NCBI GenBank assembly: GCA_964424115.1
Contig: CAYRHN010000015.1
Coordinates: forward strand, 1 to 64,000
Direction: 5' to 3'
Source of the DNA: CAYRHN01 sp964424115
GTDB lineage: Bacteria; Chloroflexota; Anaerolineae; Anaerolineales; Anaerolineaceae
DNA length: 64,000 bases
The position numbers were made by a program, and so were the translations under genes. Under the pieces are notes generated by a model that saw only the letters and a program-made list of their open reading frames with translations, was not told where the DNA came from and did no database searches. Positions 15,719 to 26,557 of this stretch are shown here, piece after piece (the stretch's first letter is position 1; each line of letters starts with the position of its first letter).

Positions 15719-17305
15719 CTATGAGGTCTTACGCACCAGGTTGCGGATCTGCTCGTGCATGTACAGCGGCAAGTAATGCACGCCACCGGAATTCTTACCG
15801 GTGGAGCCGGAGCCTTTCCATCCGCCAAAAGGTTGGAAGCCCGGCCATGCGCCGGTGGTAGCTCCCTGCGGGCGGTTGGCGTACACCACACCTGCCTCAA
15901 TGTGGTCGTAAAACCAATCTACCTCTTCCAGGCTGCCGTAGAAACCACCGGTCAGACCGTAATCGACCTCATTCGCCCAATCCATGGCTTCCGGCAAGCT
16001 GGAGACCTTGCCAATCGTGGTGATCGGGACGAACATCTCCTGCTTCCAGAGTGGATGCTCATGCGGCAGCTCAGCCAAAGTTGGTTGGCAGAAATAACCG
16101 CGAGCGTACTGTCCTTCGGTTAACACCTTGCCGCCTGCCAGGATATGCCCGGCTTCAGAAATCTGTTGACAGAAGTTCTGAAAATCGCGGTAGGAAGACT
16201 TATTTACCACCGGTCCGGCATAGACGCTGCGCTCCGTTGGGTCTCCGATGGTCAATTTCTTGGTCATCTCGGTCAGGCGCGCGACCAGGTCTTTATAGAC
16301 TGGCGCTTCGACGATCACGCGTGAACAGGCCGAACACTTTTGACCCTGCAAGCCAAAGGACGAACGCATGATCCCGGTCGCAGCGGCATCCAGGTCGGCA
16401 TGGCGAGAAACGATCGCGGCGTTCTTTCCGCCCAGCTCCAGAACGGTCGGTCGGATATAGTTGCGGTGGGAAAAATCGCGAAAGATCTTCATCCCCACGT
16501 CGAATGAGCCGGTGAAGGTCAGGCCGTCCACCTCGGGGCTGTCGATCACTGCCTGGCCTAAAGTCGAACCTGGCCCGGTCACATAATTGACCACGCCTTC
16601 GGGAACGCCCGCTTCCAGCAAGCACTCGGTGAACAGGCGTGCCGTCCAGGGCGTATCGGTGGCGGGTTTGATCACCACCGTATTGCCGGCCACCAAGGCA
16701 GCCCCGGTCGGTCCACCGGTCAAGGCGCAGGGGAAGTTGAACGGGCTGATCACCACCCACACACCGTACGGGCGCATGACAGACACATTTTGGGAAATAA
16801 AACCGTTCAACGGATCGCGCTTCATCTCGGTCACGTAACCGTCGTGCGCTTCCATCTGATCACAGGCATAGCGCAGCAGGTCGGCTGTTTCAGCCGCATC
16901 TCCCAACGCCTCCATGCGGTTCTTACCCACTTCCATCGCCATCACCACACCCAGCTCGAAAATACGCCGGTCCATGATCGCGGCGGCCTTGCGCACCAGG
17001 CTGACCCGGTCTTCCCACTTCATCCGGCTCCAAATCGGGAAAGCGCTGCGGGCAGCCGCCAGGGCTTTTTGGGCATCTGCTGCACCACCCTTTTGGAACA
17101 CGCCCAATACCACATCCGTATCAGCCGGCGAGCGGTCCTCAAACTTCTCGGCGCAATAATGCTCTTTGCCGTCGATCAACATGCCGTGTTCTTTCCCCAG
17201 GTTGGCGCGCACGTTCTTCAATGCGTCTTCGAAGCGGGTGTGCAGTTCCTCGGGTGGATTGAACATCGTTGAGTAAGTCAATTTGAAACCGGATTCACCA
17301 GACAT
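15719..17305 (-). CDS. pruA: L-glutamate gamma-semialdehyde dehydrogenase (1-pyrroline-5-carboxylate dehydrogenase)
   Basis: A 528-residue aldehyde dehydrogenase that oxidises glutamate-5-semialdehyde to glutamate with NAD+, the second step of proline (and arginine/ornithine) breakdown. The general base Glu290 (LELGGKN) and nucleophile Cys324 (GQKCSACSR) are present. Length, the N-terminal FKLTYSTMFNPPEELHTRF region and the FGGWKGSGSTGK C-terminus fit the stand-alone RocA/PruA group rather than generic ALDHs. The ATG at 17305 is 8 nt after GGAGG; the in-frame start 15 bases upstream lies inside that site. It is the first gene of a minus-strand operon with a good promoter (17404-17432). No proline dehydrogenase is in the window. 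Confidence 0.85.
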   Translation of the reverse strand: MSGESGFKLTYSTMFNPPEELHTRFEDALKNVRANLGKEHGMLIDGKEHYCAEKFEDRSPADTDVVLGVFQKGGAADAQKALAAARSAFPIWSRMKWEDRVSLVRKAAAIMDRRIFELGVVMAMEVGKNRMEALGDAAETADLLRYACDQMEAHDGYVTEMKRDPLNGFISQNVSVMRPYGVWVVISPFNFPCALTGGPTGAALVAGNTVVIKPATDTPWTARLFTECLLEAGVPEGVVNYVTGPGSTLGQAVIDSPEVDGLTFTGSFDVGMKIFRDFSHRNYIRPTVLELGGKNAAIVSRHADLDAAATGIMRSSFGLQGQKCSACSRVIVEAPVYKDLVARLTEMTKKLTIGDPTERSVYAGPVVNKSSYRDFQNFCQQISEAGHILAGGKVLTEGQYARGYFCQPTLAELPHEHPLWKQEMFVPITTIGKVSSLPEAMDWANEVDYGLTGGFYGSLEEVDWFYDHIEAGVVYANRPQGATTGAWPGFQPFGGWKGSGSTGKNSGGVHYLPLYMHEQIRNLVRKTS

Positions 17306-17403
17306 TCTAAAAACCTCCAATAATGGGATTTATGACTGACTAAATTTTGAATGATACTGCATATTGGCTATACGAATATTATTGATATTTTGCACACTCT
17401 GTA

Positions 17404-17432
17404 ATTGTAGCCCATGCCGGATAATCCGTCAA
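17404..17432 (-). promoter_or_regulatory. Promoter of the pruA/CoA-transferase operon
   Basis: On the minus strand TTGACG (17432-17427) and TACAAT (17409-17404) are spaced by exactly 17 bp. A 5-bp inverted repeat (TCCGT and ACGGA, 17425-17440) covers the -35 box and could be an operator. The leader to the ATG is about 90 nt. Confidence 0.65.
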
Positions 17433-17464
17433 AGAACGGAATACCCGCATCGCTTTGACAAATG

Positions 17465-20400
17465 TCAGTTTTCTTGTTTTACCGGTAGTTGTACGTGGAA
17501 AACGCTGCCAGGGCAGGTTTGCTCATCGTATCCCGGGCTTTCTGCCCAAATCCTCCCCTTGTGGGCATCCACGATCCCGCGCGCTATGGTCAACCCCAAT
17601 CCTGGCCCCCCGCCCTTGAACTTGGTTGTCCCTGAAGAATGCAGCGCCACTTCACCGGTTTGAAAGAACTTGACAAAGATCAAATCCAAATACTGCGGAT
17701 CAATGCCAATCCCGCTGTCTCGCACATCTACCTGCACGAGTTCCCGCTCCTCCTCCACCAGCGTTTGCCCTGTAATCGTGATCTTGCCCCCATCCGGGGT
17801 ATATTTCATTGCATTGCCGATCAAATGATGGAACACCTTACGCAGGGAATCGGAATCGCCTTCCAACGGGGGCAATTCGCTCAAGCCTTCGTATGAGATT
17901 TGCAGGTTTCGTTCCTGCCAGGCTGCGCCAAAGCGCGCCGCCTCATCCTTGATCAATACCGCCAGGAAGACCGGTTCGCGGACGATCTTCAAGGATTGTG
18001 TGTCAATTTTGACCATATCCAGCATGGCATTCACGATCTCGTACATTCGCGCAGTACCTGAGCGGATCCCTTTGACCAGGTTCAGCAGCATCTCATTGGA
18101 TTTAATCGCCGGATCGGTCTCCAACATCTGACTGTAACCGCTCAATACCGTAATGGGCGTGCGTAATTCGTGCGAGGCAATTCCGATAAAATTCGACTTA
18201 TTCTTGTCCAGCCGTTCCAATTCGGCGTAAGCTTTTTCCAATTCCTCGGTACGCGCGCGCACCATATCTTCCAACTGCTGGTTAAACTGGCGCAAGTCGC
18301 GGTACAGTCGCGCATTTTCAAGCGCCAGGGCCGCCTGGCTGGCAAAGGACATCAGCCGGTTGGCCGATTTTTCATTGTAAAAATTAACATCAAATTTGTT
18401 CAAGGCAAAGAACGCGATCAGTCCGTTTTGCGAGATGATTGGCACACCCACCCAGGAACGCACTTCGGCGGTTTCGTCCCGCTGCACCCAGCCTGGTTCA
18501 TTGACCGTATCAGAGATGACCAACGGCTGACCCGTTTGCTGGATAGTATGGAAGCTGTGCGTACTGGCGATCTCGAATGGCTGGTAATGGTCAAAGTCAA
18601 AACGGCGACCGTCAGGGCCGCGCCACCGTGCTACTCGCGCCCGCCCACCCTCCACCAGCATGATGCTGCCGGAATCATATGGCACCACATGCTGGATCTG
18701 TTCCAACAGGCGGTCGAGCAGATCATTAAAATCCAGCGTGGAGGTCAGGATGACACCCGCCTGGCGCAAGGCCTCGGTGAATTCACGTTCTTTTTCCGCC
18801 GCATCCCTGGCCGCTTTCAATTCCACGGCGCGCAATTCGGCATCTGCCAGCAACTGGACCACCTCGGCCCGCGCGGCCTCCTCCTGTTTGACGAGCATGG
18901 TGCGCAGCAAAGACCCGCCCAACACCTGGCGTAATTGGGTATACATCTCCCATTCCCGCCGGGTGACCTGGAAGATAACATACCCCATCGGCTTGGAGCC
19001 GACCGTTAACGCCACTGCCGCCAGGATGTAGCGGCCTAAATTGAATGGCTGCTCTTGCGGCAGCATCTGGTCGGTGTTGAAATATTTTGCGTCCCGGTGG
19101 AGAGTGGTCTTGCGGTTCTCATAACTGAGTACCAGCTTGCCGCGCCTGCCGAATTCATCCTCCAGAAAACCGTCCTCGGCGCCCTTGAACAAAACGATCG
19201 CGCAGCGCTCGATCTCCAGACGCGGCAGGTACTGCTCCAGCGTGGCAGCCAAAGCCTCAACCGTAAGCGTGGTGGAGAGGGCAAAAGCAATTTGTGAGAT
19301 CACCCCCTCGTTTTGTTCCACCTGCATGCGCTGGTACGCCTGGGAGCGGATCGCCGTCTCGCCCACCATCAGGCGGGCCTGCTGAAGCAGGTTCTCCGCC
19401 TTCAGGATCTGCTGTTCACCCTGCAAGGTAGGAATCACCACCCGGCGCAGGATCGAAAGCACATCATGCCAGGTCAGGCGGTCCTTGCGCACCACCTGCA
19501 GCATTTGCAACGCCTGCTCCACTGCCGGGATGAAAACATCTTCTTTTTGCCCTTCCATTTCGTTCAAGAAGGCATCCACCATACCGCTCAAGGTCACCCG
19601 CAGCAGAGATAGATCCACACTGACTCCCCAGACAGTATCCTCGTCGCGAGGGCTGCCCAGGGTTTGCAGCATCTCGTCCAGCATGGCTTCGTGATCTTTA
19701 CGCAGCTCGGCCAGAGTGGGCAGTTTTGCGCCCGGTCGAGATGCAGTCAGTTCCACCGGACGCATCGAAACCGGCATGCACCCGCAGGATTGGCGGATAA
19801 CCACTTCCGGCGGAACCAACACTTTGTCCGACACTTCCATTCCGCGCAGTTTCTGATACAGCATCTCGGCCGTTTTGTATCCCAGGTCATGGAAGGACTG
19901 CCGTACCGTGCTGAGCGGGGCGCTGAGCAGGCGAGCCTCAGCCGAATCATCAAAACCCGCCACTGCTACATCATCCGGGATGCGTTTTCCCAGGGATTGC
20001 AGCACTTCCACAGCCCCAACCGCCATGCTGTCGTTGGTGCCTACCAGGGCCGTGAAGGGCGTCTTGCGCTCCAGCAGGCGCCGGGCAGCGTCCCGCCCGG
20101 ACTGGGTGCTGTAGTCGCCCTGCATCACCAGCAGCGGATCCAGCACCACCCCTTGCGCCGCCAGTTCATCGCAGTAAGCCTTGTAACGTTCCTCGGCTTC
20201 CAGCTGCCCCTGTGGGCCGCGGATGAAGGCGATACGCTGGTGATCATGCTGTTTGATCAAATGCCGGATCAACTCTCGCATGCCGGTATAGCCATCGGTG
20301 TAAACAGTGGACACTCCCGGCGTCTGGATGGCGTGCGCCACGATTGGCAGCGGGGCGTATCTCTTGCAGAATTCTTCCATCTCGTCCCCGGAAATCCCGT

Positions 20401-20674
20401 GGCCCAACCCGGCGAAGAAGATCAACCCATCTACTGTGCGCGGCCCGGCCATGTCGAAGATCAGGTTCTGGCGCGCGATATCAAAGGCCGGACTCTCTCC
20501 GAAGTAACAGATCACATTCACATCGTGCCGGTCGGTGAAGTCCACCAACCCGGCCAGGAATGGATTGCCGTACCAGCCGCTCATCGGCGTACAAAAAACT
20601 CCGAAGGTCAAATGACGCTTCGTCTCTGGCTTATTTTCTCCTTGGGGTCGCGAAGGGATTTCGGTTGCGCCCAT
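17465..20674 (-). CDS. Sensor histidine kinase with N-terminal LacI-type ligand-binding domain
   Basis: A 1069-residue protein with no membrane helix. Residues about 20-300 are a periplasmic-binding-protein-like domain of the LacI/GalR regulator type (FGVFCTPMSGWYGNPFLAGL, RIAFIRGP, ALVGTNDSMAVGAVEVLQSLG, DVAVAGFDD), without the usual HTH. A helical region, a GAF domain (about 620-780) and a coiled coil lead to a HisKA site (HELRTPITVLSG, His about 835) and an HATPase (NAMKYTPDGG, DSGIGID, GPGLGLTIARG). It probably senses a sugar in the cytoplasm and phosphorylates an unknown response regulator; none is adjacent. The ATG at 20674 is chosen because the upstream start candidates lie inside the terminator of the preceding gene. 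No ribosome site is visible. Confidence 0.85.
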   Translation of the reverse strand: MGATEIPSRPQGENKPETKRHLTFGVFCTPMSGWYGNPFLAGLVDFTDRHDVNVICYFGESPAFDIARQNLIFDMAGPRTVDGLIFFAGLGHGISGDEMEEFCKRYAPLPIVAHAIQTPGVSTVYTDGYTGMRELIRHLIKQHDHQRIAFIRGPQGQLEAEERYKAYCDELAAQGVVLDPLLVMQGDYSTQSGRDAARRLLERKTPFTALVGTNDSMAVGAVEVLQSLGKRIPDDVAVAGFDDSAEARLLSAPLSTVRQSFHDLGYKTAEMLYQKLRGMEVSDKVLVPPEVVIRQSCGCMPVSMRPVELTASRPGAKLPTLAELRKDHEAMLDEMLQTLGSPRDEDTVWGVSVDLSLLRVTLSGMVDAFLNEMEGQKEDVFIPAVEQALQMLQVVRKDRLTWHDVLSILRRVVIPTLQGEQQILKAENLLQQARLMVGETAIRSQAYQRMQVEQNEGVISQIAFALSTTLTVEALAATLEQYLPRLEIERCAIVLFKGAEDGFLEDEFGRRGKLVLSYENRKTTLHRDAKYFNTDQMLPQEQPFNLGRYILAAVALTVGSKPMGYVIFQVTRREWEMYTQLRQVLGGSLLRTMLVKQEEAARAEVVQLLADAELRAVELKAARDAAEKEREFTEALRQAGVILTSTLDFNDLLDRLLEQIQHVVPYDSGSIMLVEGGRARVARWRGPDGRRFDFDHYQPFEIASTHSFHTIQQTGQPLVISDTVNEPGWVQRDETAEVRSWVGVPIISQNGLIAFFALNKFDVNFYNEKSANRLMSFASQAALALENARLYRDLRQFNQQLEDMVRARTEELEKAYAELERLDKNKSNFIGIASHELRTPITVLSGYSQMLETDPAIKSNEMLLNLVKGIRSGTARMYEIVNAMLDMVKIDTQSLKIVREPVFLAVLIKDEAARFGAAWQERNLQISYEGLSELPPLEGDSDSLRKVFHHLIGNAMKYTPDGGKITITGQTLVEEERELVQVDVRDSGIGIDPQYLDLIFVKFFQTGEVALHSSGTTKFKGGGPGLGLTIARGIVDAHKGRIWAESPGYDEQTCPGSVFHVQLPVKQEN

Positions 20675-20681
20675 ATTTTTA

Positions 20682-20687
20682 ATTATA
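20682..20687 (-). promoter_or_regulatory. -10 box of the sensor kinase gene, leaderless spacing
   Basis: A perfect TATAAT on the minus strand ends 7 nt before the ATG at 20674, so transcription would begin at or next to the start codon. No good -35 box is seen. Confidence 0.4.
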
Positions 20688-20710
20688 TAAGAGAAAACCA
20701 AAAGAGATAG

Positions 20711-20752
20711 AAAAATGCGTGGTTTTTGTCGCATGTGCGCCAAAAACCACGC
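20711..20752 (-). terminator. Intrinsic terminator of the pentose-phosphate operon
   Basis: Two perfect 12-bp arms (20717-20728 and 20741-20752) with a 12-nt loop that can itself pair further. On the minus strand the stem is followed by five T. It lies 6 bp after the tal-pgi stop codon. Confidence 0.8.
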
Positions 20753-20758
20753 TGTACA

Positions 20759-23545
20759 TCACAAAATTTCTGCGATCTTCTTGCCCTTCAAGTGCACGCG
20801 GAGCACGCGCCGGCCGCGCGCCATCAGAGCCTCCAGGTCGCCCAGCGCCTGGGCGCGCTCCAGCACGCCGAAGCTCAACCCCTCGCCGGGGATCTCGATA
20901 TCTTCGGTTGGGTCGGCTGTGATCTGCAGGAAGACGCCCGTATCCGGGCCGCCTTTGTGCAGCTGGCCGGTGGAGTGCAAGAAGCGCGGGCCAAAACCCA
21001 GCGTGGTGGCAGCCCCGGTGCGGCGCCCCACCACTTTACGCAGTTTCTGCAGGCGGGCAAAATTATTCGGGTTGCGCGGCAGATAAGCATTGATCGCCAC
21101 GTAGTCGCCGGCCTTGACCTGCTTGAGGAACTGACCTACCAGGTAAGACAGGGTTTTGGCCTGCTTGTAACCGGGGAATTCTTCTCCGTAGACCCAAGCC
21201 CCTTCCAGGGTACGCAGCGGCTGGCCTTCTTCAAGTTTGCCGGTCGCGGCATAGTCGGTGATCTTGCGCGCTGTGCGGTTCTTATTATCCTGCACATCCG
21301 GCTGGTCAAAGCTGTTCACACCCAGCACAGCGCAGGCCACCGCCGTCGCCACTTCCCAGCGGTAGAACTCAGCAGAGAGGTCATATTCATCCGCCACATC
21401 CAGCACGAGCACAGGCTGGCGCGCGCGGCGCAGGCGAGCCGCGAAAGCATCCAGGTCGCCTTTCTGCCGTAAATAGACAAAGATGCGATCCTTGCCGTAG
21501 GCGCTGGCGCGCGCCGGCGGCTCATTATCCACCGGCAGGATTCCTTTGCCTTGCTTGCCGCTTGACTCGGCCACCAGTTGTTCCAACCAGGCGCCAAAGG
21601 CGCCCCAGGCCGGTTCGGTCAGCAGGGTCAGCTTGTCGCGCCCCTGCAAGGCCGCTTCGCCCAGCACCGCTCCCAACACCAGACCGGGATTGCAGGCGGC
21701 CGGTTTATCCGGGTCGCAGGCATCCATCATCGCCTGGGCGCGGTCAAGTAGTTTGGTAGTATCGATCCCCAGCAGCGTGGCGGGGACCAATCCAAAGGCC
21801 GAAAGGGCCGAGTTGCGCCCACCCACGCCCGGATCGCCGTGGAAGACCTGTCGAAATCCGCGCTCGCGGGCGATCTTTTCCAACGCAGTTCCCGGATCGG
21901 TAATCGCAATGAAATAGCGCCCGGCTTGCTTGCCGTGGCGGCGTTTGGCGCGTGCCCAGAAGTAATCCAGGAAGGCATTGATCTCGCTGGTCGTGCCAGA
22001 TTTGCTGGAAACAATGTGTAAGGTGCTGTCCACTGGCGAATTGCGCGCCGCAGCCCGCACCTGGCCGGGGTCGGTCGAATCCAGCACTGTCAGGTCGAGG
22101 CCGATCGCGCCGTCCGTCTCGCGCTGCCCAAAGGTGTAGGAAAATACTTCCGGAGCCATGGACGAGCCACCCATGCCCAGCAGCAGCGCATGGGTAAATC
22201 CTTCCACCTGGCAGCCGGCCATCAGCCCGGCCATATCGGGGATCAATGCCCGGCTGGTCTTGGGCAGGAAGAGCCAATCCATGCGCTTGCGGATCTCCTC
22301 CTGCGCAGCCGGGTCGGACACCCACAGCGTAGGATCTTTAACAAACAATCGTTCCGAAGCGCCGATGCGCCACAGTTCAGCCACCCGCTCGGCGCTGGCC
22401 TTGGCCAGCGGCCCCAGCTCAGCCCGGGCGGCCTTGCGCCGGGCATCGATCGCCGCCAGCATGGCCGCAAAAGCATCCGCGAAAGACTTCACACCCTCAT
22501 TTTCCAATTCGGTGGTCACCTGTTCCATCGAAATGCCCAGGCTTTCCAACCCATCGATCACCGCGTGTGCTTCAGCCAGGCCGCCCTTGCCCTTGAAGGC
22601 CGCTTCAGCAGTGCCGTGGTCGCGGAAGGCGTCCAGCGTCTGCGGCGGAACGGTGTTGACCGTATCCGGGGCGATCAAATTGGTCACGTAGATCAGGTCC
22701 GGGTAAGCCGGGTTCTTGGTGCTGGTGGAGGCCCACAACGGGCGCTGCACGCGCGCGCCTTTTTCGCGTAGGCGGGCAAAGCGCTCGGTAGCGATCGTCT
22801 TCTCGTAGATCTCGTAGGCCAGGCGGGCGTTGGCATTGGCAGCCTTGCCCAGCAGGGCACGCGCCTTCTCGGCCTGCGCCCCACCCTTGGCGATGATCGC
22901 CTGCAGCAGCCCATCCACCTTGGTATCCACGCGTGACACGAAGAAAGAGGCCACCGAGGCAATCGAATCAACCGCTTCGCCAGAAGCCAGCCGGTCTTCC
23001 AACCCACTGATATAAGCCTCGATCACTTCCGCATAACGCTCCAAAGAGAAGATCAGCGTCACGTTGATATTCAACCCGGCGGCAATTGCTCCCCGCACGG
23101 CTTTTAATCCCGCGCGCGTCGCGGGGATCTTGATCATCAAATTGGGACGGTAGACCCGCCCCCACAGCGCCTGCGCCTGTTCCAAGGTCTTGTGCGCATT
23201 ATGGGCCAGCTTGGGGCTGACCTCCAGGCTGACGTAGCCATCGCCGCCCTTGGATTCTTCGTACAGCGGGCGGAAAAGGTCGGTCGCGGCGCGAATATCC
23301 TCCACTGCCAGCTGGAAAAAGATCTGCTCGGCATCCCAACCTGCCCAAGCCATAGGTTTCAACGCAGCGTCGTAATCATTGGATTTGACAATGGCGTTGT
23401 TAAAAATGCTCGGGTTGGAAGTCACCCCGCGGATCTCGCCGCGGGCGATCATCCCTGCCAGTTCGCCATTTTGCAGCAGCCGGCGCTGGATGTTGTCGTA
23501 CCACAGCGACTGTCCTACCTTGTGAAGTTTCGCAAATTTATCCAT
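20759..23545 (-). CDS. Bifunctional transaldolase / glucose-6-phosphate isomerase
   Basis: A 928-residue fusion joining the pentose phosphate pathway to glycolysis. The N-terminal 365 residues are a transaldolase: VTSNPSIF near 42-48 and the Schiff-base Lys139 in LMIKIPAT. The rest is phosphoglucose isomerase: LLGMGGSSMAPEVF, SKSGTTSEINAFLDYFW and the C-terminal catalytic region around VNSFDQPDVQDNK. The same fusion is known from other bacteria and is annotated as bifunctional. AGAGGG precedes the ATG at 23545. It is the last gene of the tkt-rpiB-tal/pgi operon (3 bp after rpiB) and is followed by a strong terminator. Confidence 0.93.
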   Translation of the reverse strand: MDKFAKLHKVGQSLWYDNIQRRLLQNGELAGMIARGEIRGVTSNPSIFNNAIVKSNDYDAALKPMAWAGWDAEQIFFQLAVEDIRAATDLFRPLYEESKGGDGYVSLEVSPKLAHNAHKTLEQAQALWGRVYRPNLMIKIPATRAGLKAVRGAIAAGLNINVTLIFSLERYAEVIEAYISGLEDRLASGEAVDSIASVASFFVSRVDTKVDGLLQAIIAKGGAQAEKARALLGKAANANARLAYEIYEKTIATERFARLREKGARVQRPLWASTSTKNPAYPDLIYVTNLIAPDTVNTVPPQTLDAFRDHGTAEAAFKGKGGLAEAHAVIDGLESLGISMEQVTTELENEGVKSFADAFAAMLAAIDARRKAARAELGPLAKASAERVAELWRIGASERLFVKDPTLWVSDPAAQEEIRKRMDWLFLPKTSRALIPDMAGLMAGCQVEGFTHALLLGMGGSSMAPEVFSYTFGQRETDGAIGLDLTVLDSTDPGQVRAAARNSPVDSTLHIVSSKSGTTSEINAFLDYFWARAKRRHGKQAGRYFIAITDPGTALEKIARERGFRQVFHGDPGVGGRNSALSAFGLVPATLLGIDTTKLLDRAQAMMDACDPDKPAACNPGLVLGAVLGEAALQGRDKLTLLTEPAWGAFGAWLEQLVAESSGKQGKGILPVDNEPPARASAYGKDRIFVYLRQKGDLDAFAARLRRARQPVLVLDVADEYDLSAEFYRWEVATAVACAVLGVNSFDQPDVQDNKNRTARKITDYAATGKLEEGQPLRTLEGAWVYGEEFPGYKQAKTLSYLVGQFLKQVKAGDYVAINAYLPRNPNNFARLQKLRKVVGRRTGAATTLGFGPRFLHSTGQLHKGGPDTGVFLQITADPTEDIEIPGEGLSFGVLERAQALGDLEALMARGRRVLRVHLKGKKIAEIL

Positions 23546-23548
23546 AGC

Positions 23549-23995
23549 TTACCCTCTCTTCTCGATGGCTTCAATTTTTTGGATACGGCGGATAAAACGG
23601 TCTTCCTCAAGAAAGTATGCTGAAAGGAAGGCCAGCACCAACTCGCGCGCCAGTTCCGGGCCAATGATGCGCCCGCCCAGGCAAAGGACGTTCATCCGGT
23701 CGTGTTCCACGCCCTGGTGAGCGGAATAAGTATCGTGGCACAGGCAGGCAAAGATGCCCTTCATCTTATTAGCGGCGATGCAGGCGCCCACGCCCGAACC
23801 GCACACCACGATCCCGCGTTCCGCCCGCCCCTCCTGAATGGCGCGTCCCACCTTTTCAGCATAATCCGGGTAATCCACGCGCTGTGTATCAAAAGTGCCC
23901 ATGTCCAGCGGTTCGTGCCCTGCCTGGCGCACAGCCTCCAGGATGGTTTCTTTGAGCGGGAAACCCGCGTGGTCAAATCCAACTGCTACACGCAT
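23549..23995 (-). CDS. rpiB: Ribose-5-phosphate isomerase B
   Basis: A 148-residue RpiB/LacAB-type isomerase converting ribose-5-phosphate and ribulose-5-phosphate. Cys65 in VVCGSGVGACIAANK is the proton-transfer residue; His98 in HQGVEHDRMNVLCLGGR and the N-terminal VGFDHAGFPLK complete the active site. Length matches the family (about 150). The ATG at 23995 follows GAGGAG, a site that lies within the end of the transketolase gene, so the upstream in-frame start at 24037 is rejected. Middle gene of the pentose-phosphate operon. An allose-6-phosphate activity is possible for this family but the context favours ribose. Confidence 0.92.
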   Translation of the reverse strand: MRVAVGFDHAGFPLKETILEAVRQAGHEPLDMGTFDTQRVDYPDYAEKVGRAIQEGRAERGIVVCGSGVGACIAANKMKGIFACLCHDTYSAHQGVEHDRMNVLCLGGRIIGPELARELVLAFLSAYFLEEDRFIRRIQKIEAIEKRG

Positions 23996-24002
23996 AGATG
24001 AT

Positions 24003-25994
<1,992 letters not shown>

Positions 25995-26049
25995 CATATC
26001 CTCCACATCAGGGTATCTTGTTTATTTTACCACTTTACCGGCGCGGAAA

Positions 26050-26079
26050 TTAACCGTACCGGGCGAAACAAGATACAAT
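26050..26079 (+). promoter_or_regulatory. Possible promoter of folB
   Basis: TTAACC (26050-26055) and TACAAT (26074-26079) are spaced by 18 bp, upstream of the AAAAGGAG ribosome site of folB. Confidence 0.35.
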
Positions 26080-26121
26080 CATCTTTAGGGAAACAACCCA
26101 TCATTAAAAAAGGAGTAGCCC

Positions 26122-26472
26122 ATGGATCAAATCCTCATCACCGACCTGGTGGCGCGCGGGGTGATCGGCATCACTGAGCAGGAACGCGCCCGCCCGCAAG
26201 ATATCTGCATCAATATCGCCCTCTTCACCGATACCCACCGCGCTGCGCAAACCGACTCGATCGAAGACTGTGTCAATTACTCCAGCGTGGCAAAAATGGT
26301 CCTGGCGCACGCTGAAAAGGCCGCCCGCCACACGGTGGAAGCCCTGGCGGCAGACCTGGCGCGCTTGTGCCTGGAGTTGCCGGGAGTTGAACGCGTGCGC
26401 GTGCGGGTCGAAAAACCCGGCGCCGTTCGCTTTACCCGCTCAGTCGGGGTGGAGATCGAACGCGGCAAGTAA
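26122..26472 (+). CDS. folB: Dihydroneopterin aldolase
   Basis: A 116-residue FolB that cleaves 7,8-dihydroneopterin to 6-hydroxymethyl-dihydropterin and glycolaldehyde in folate synthesis. The RGVIGITEQER start of the pterin pocket, Tyr53 (CVNYSSVAK), Glu73 (TVEALAADLA) and Lys98 (VRVEKPGAVRF) are all in place. Length is typical. A strong AAAAGGAG ribosome site precedes the ATG. folE, which makes the pathway's first product, is 1.9 kb away on the other strand; folK and folP are not in the window. Confidence 0.92.
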   Translation: MDQILITDLVARGVIGITEQERARPQDICINIALFTDTHRAAQTDSIEDCVNYSSVAKMVLAHAEKAARHTVEALAADLARLCLELPGVERVRVRVEKPGAVRFTRSVGVEIERGK

Positions 26473-26514
26473 ATTGCCCGGCTTCAATCTCTTTTATTGG
26501 GTATGAATTCGCAC

Positions 26515-26520
26515 TATAAT
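26515..26520 (+). promoter_or_regulatory. -10 box upstream of the first zinc-ribbon/Pro-rich gene
   Basis: A perfect TATAAT 37 bp before the ATG at 26558; the -35 region is poor. Confidence 0.35.
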
Positions 26521-26557
26521 TATTTTTACATTCCATAATTGATCCGAGGAGGATTGC

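Noticed and set aside
19664..20710. A 348-codon frame antisense to the sensor kinase
   Set aside because: His/Gln/Arg-rich shadow of a well-supported gene; no ribosome site or motif.
20675..20743. Upstream TTG and ATG starts for the sensor kinase, adding a short hydrophobic N-terminus
   Set aside because: They fall inside the intrinsic terminator of the tal-pgi gene on the same strand.
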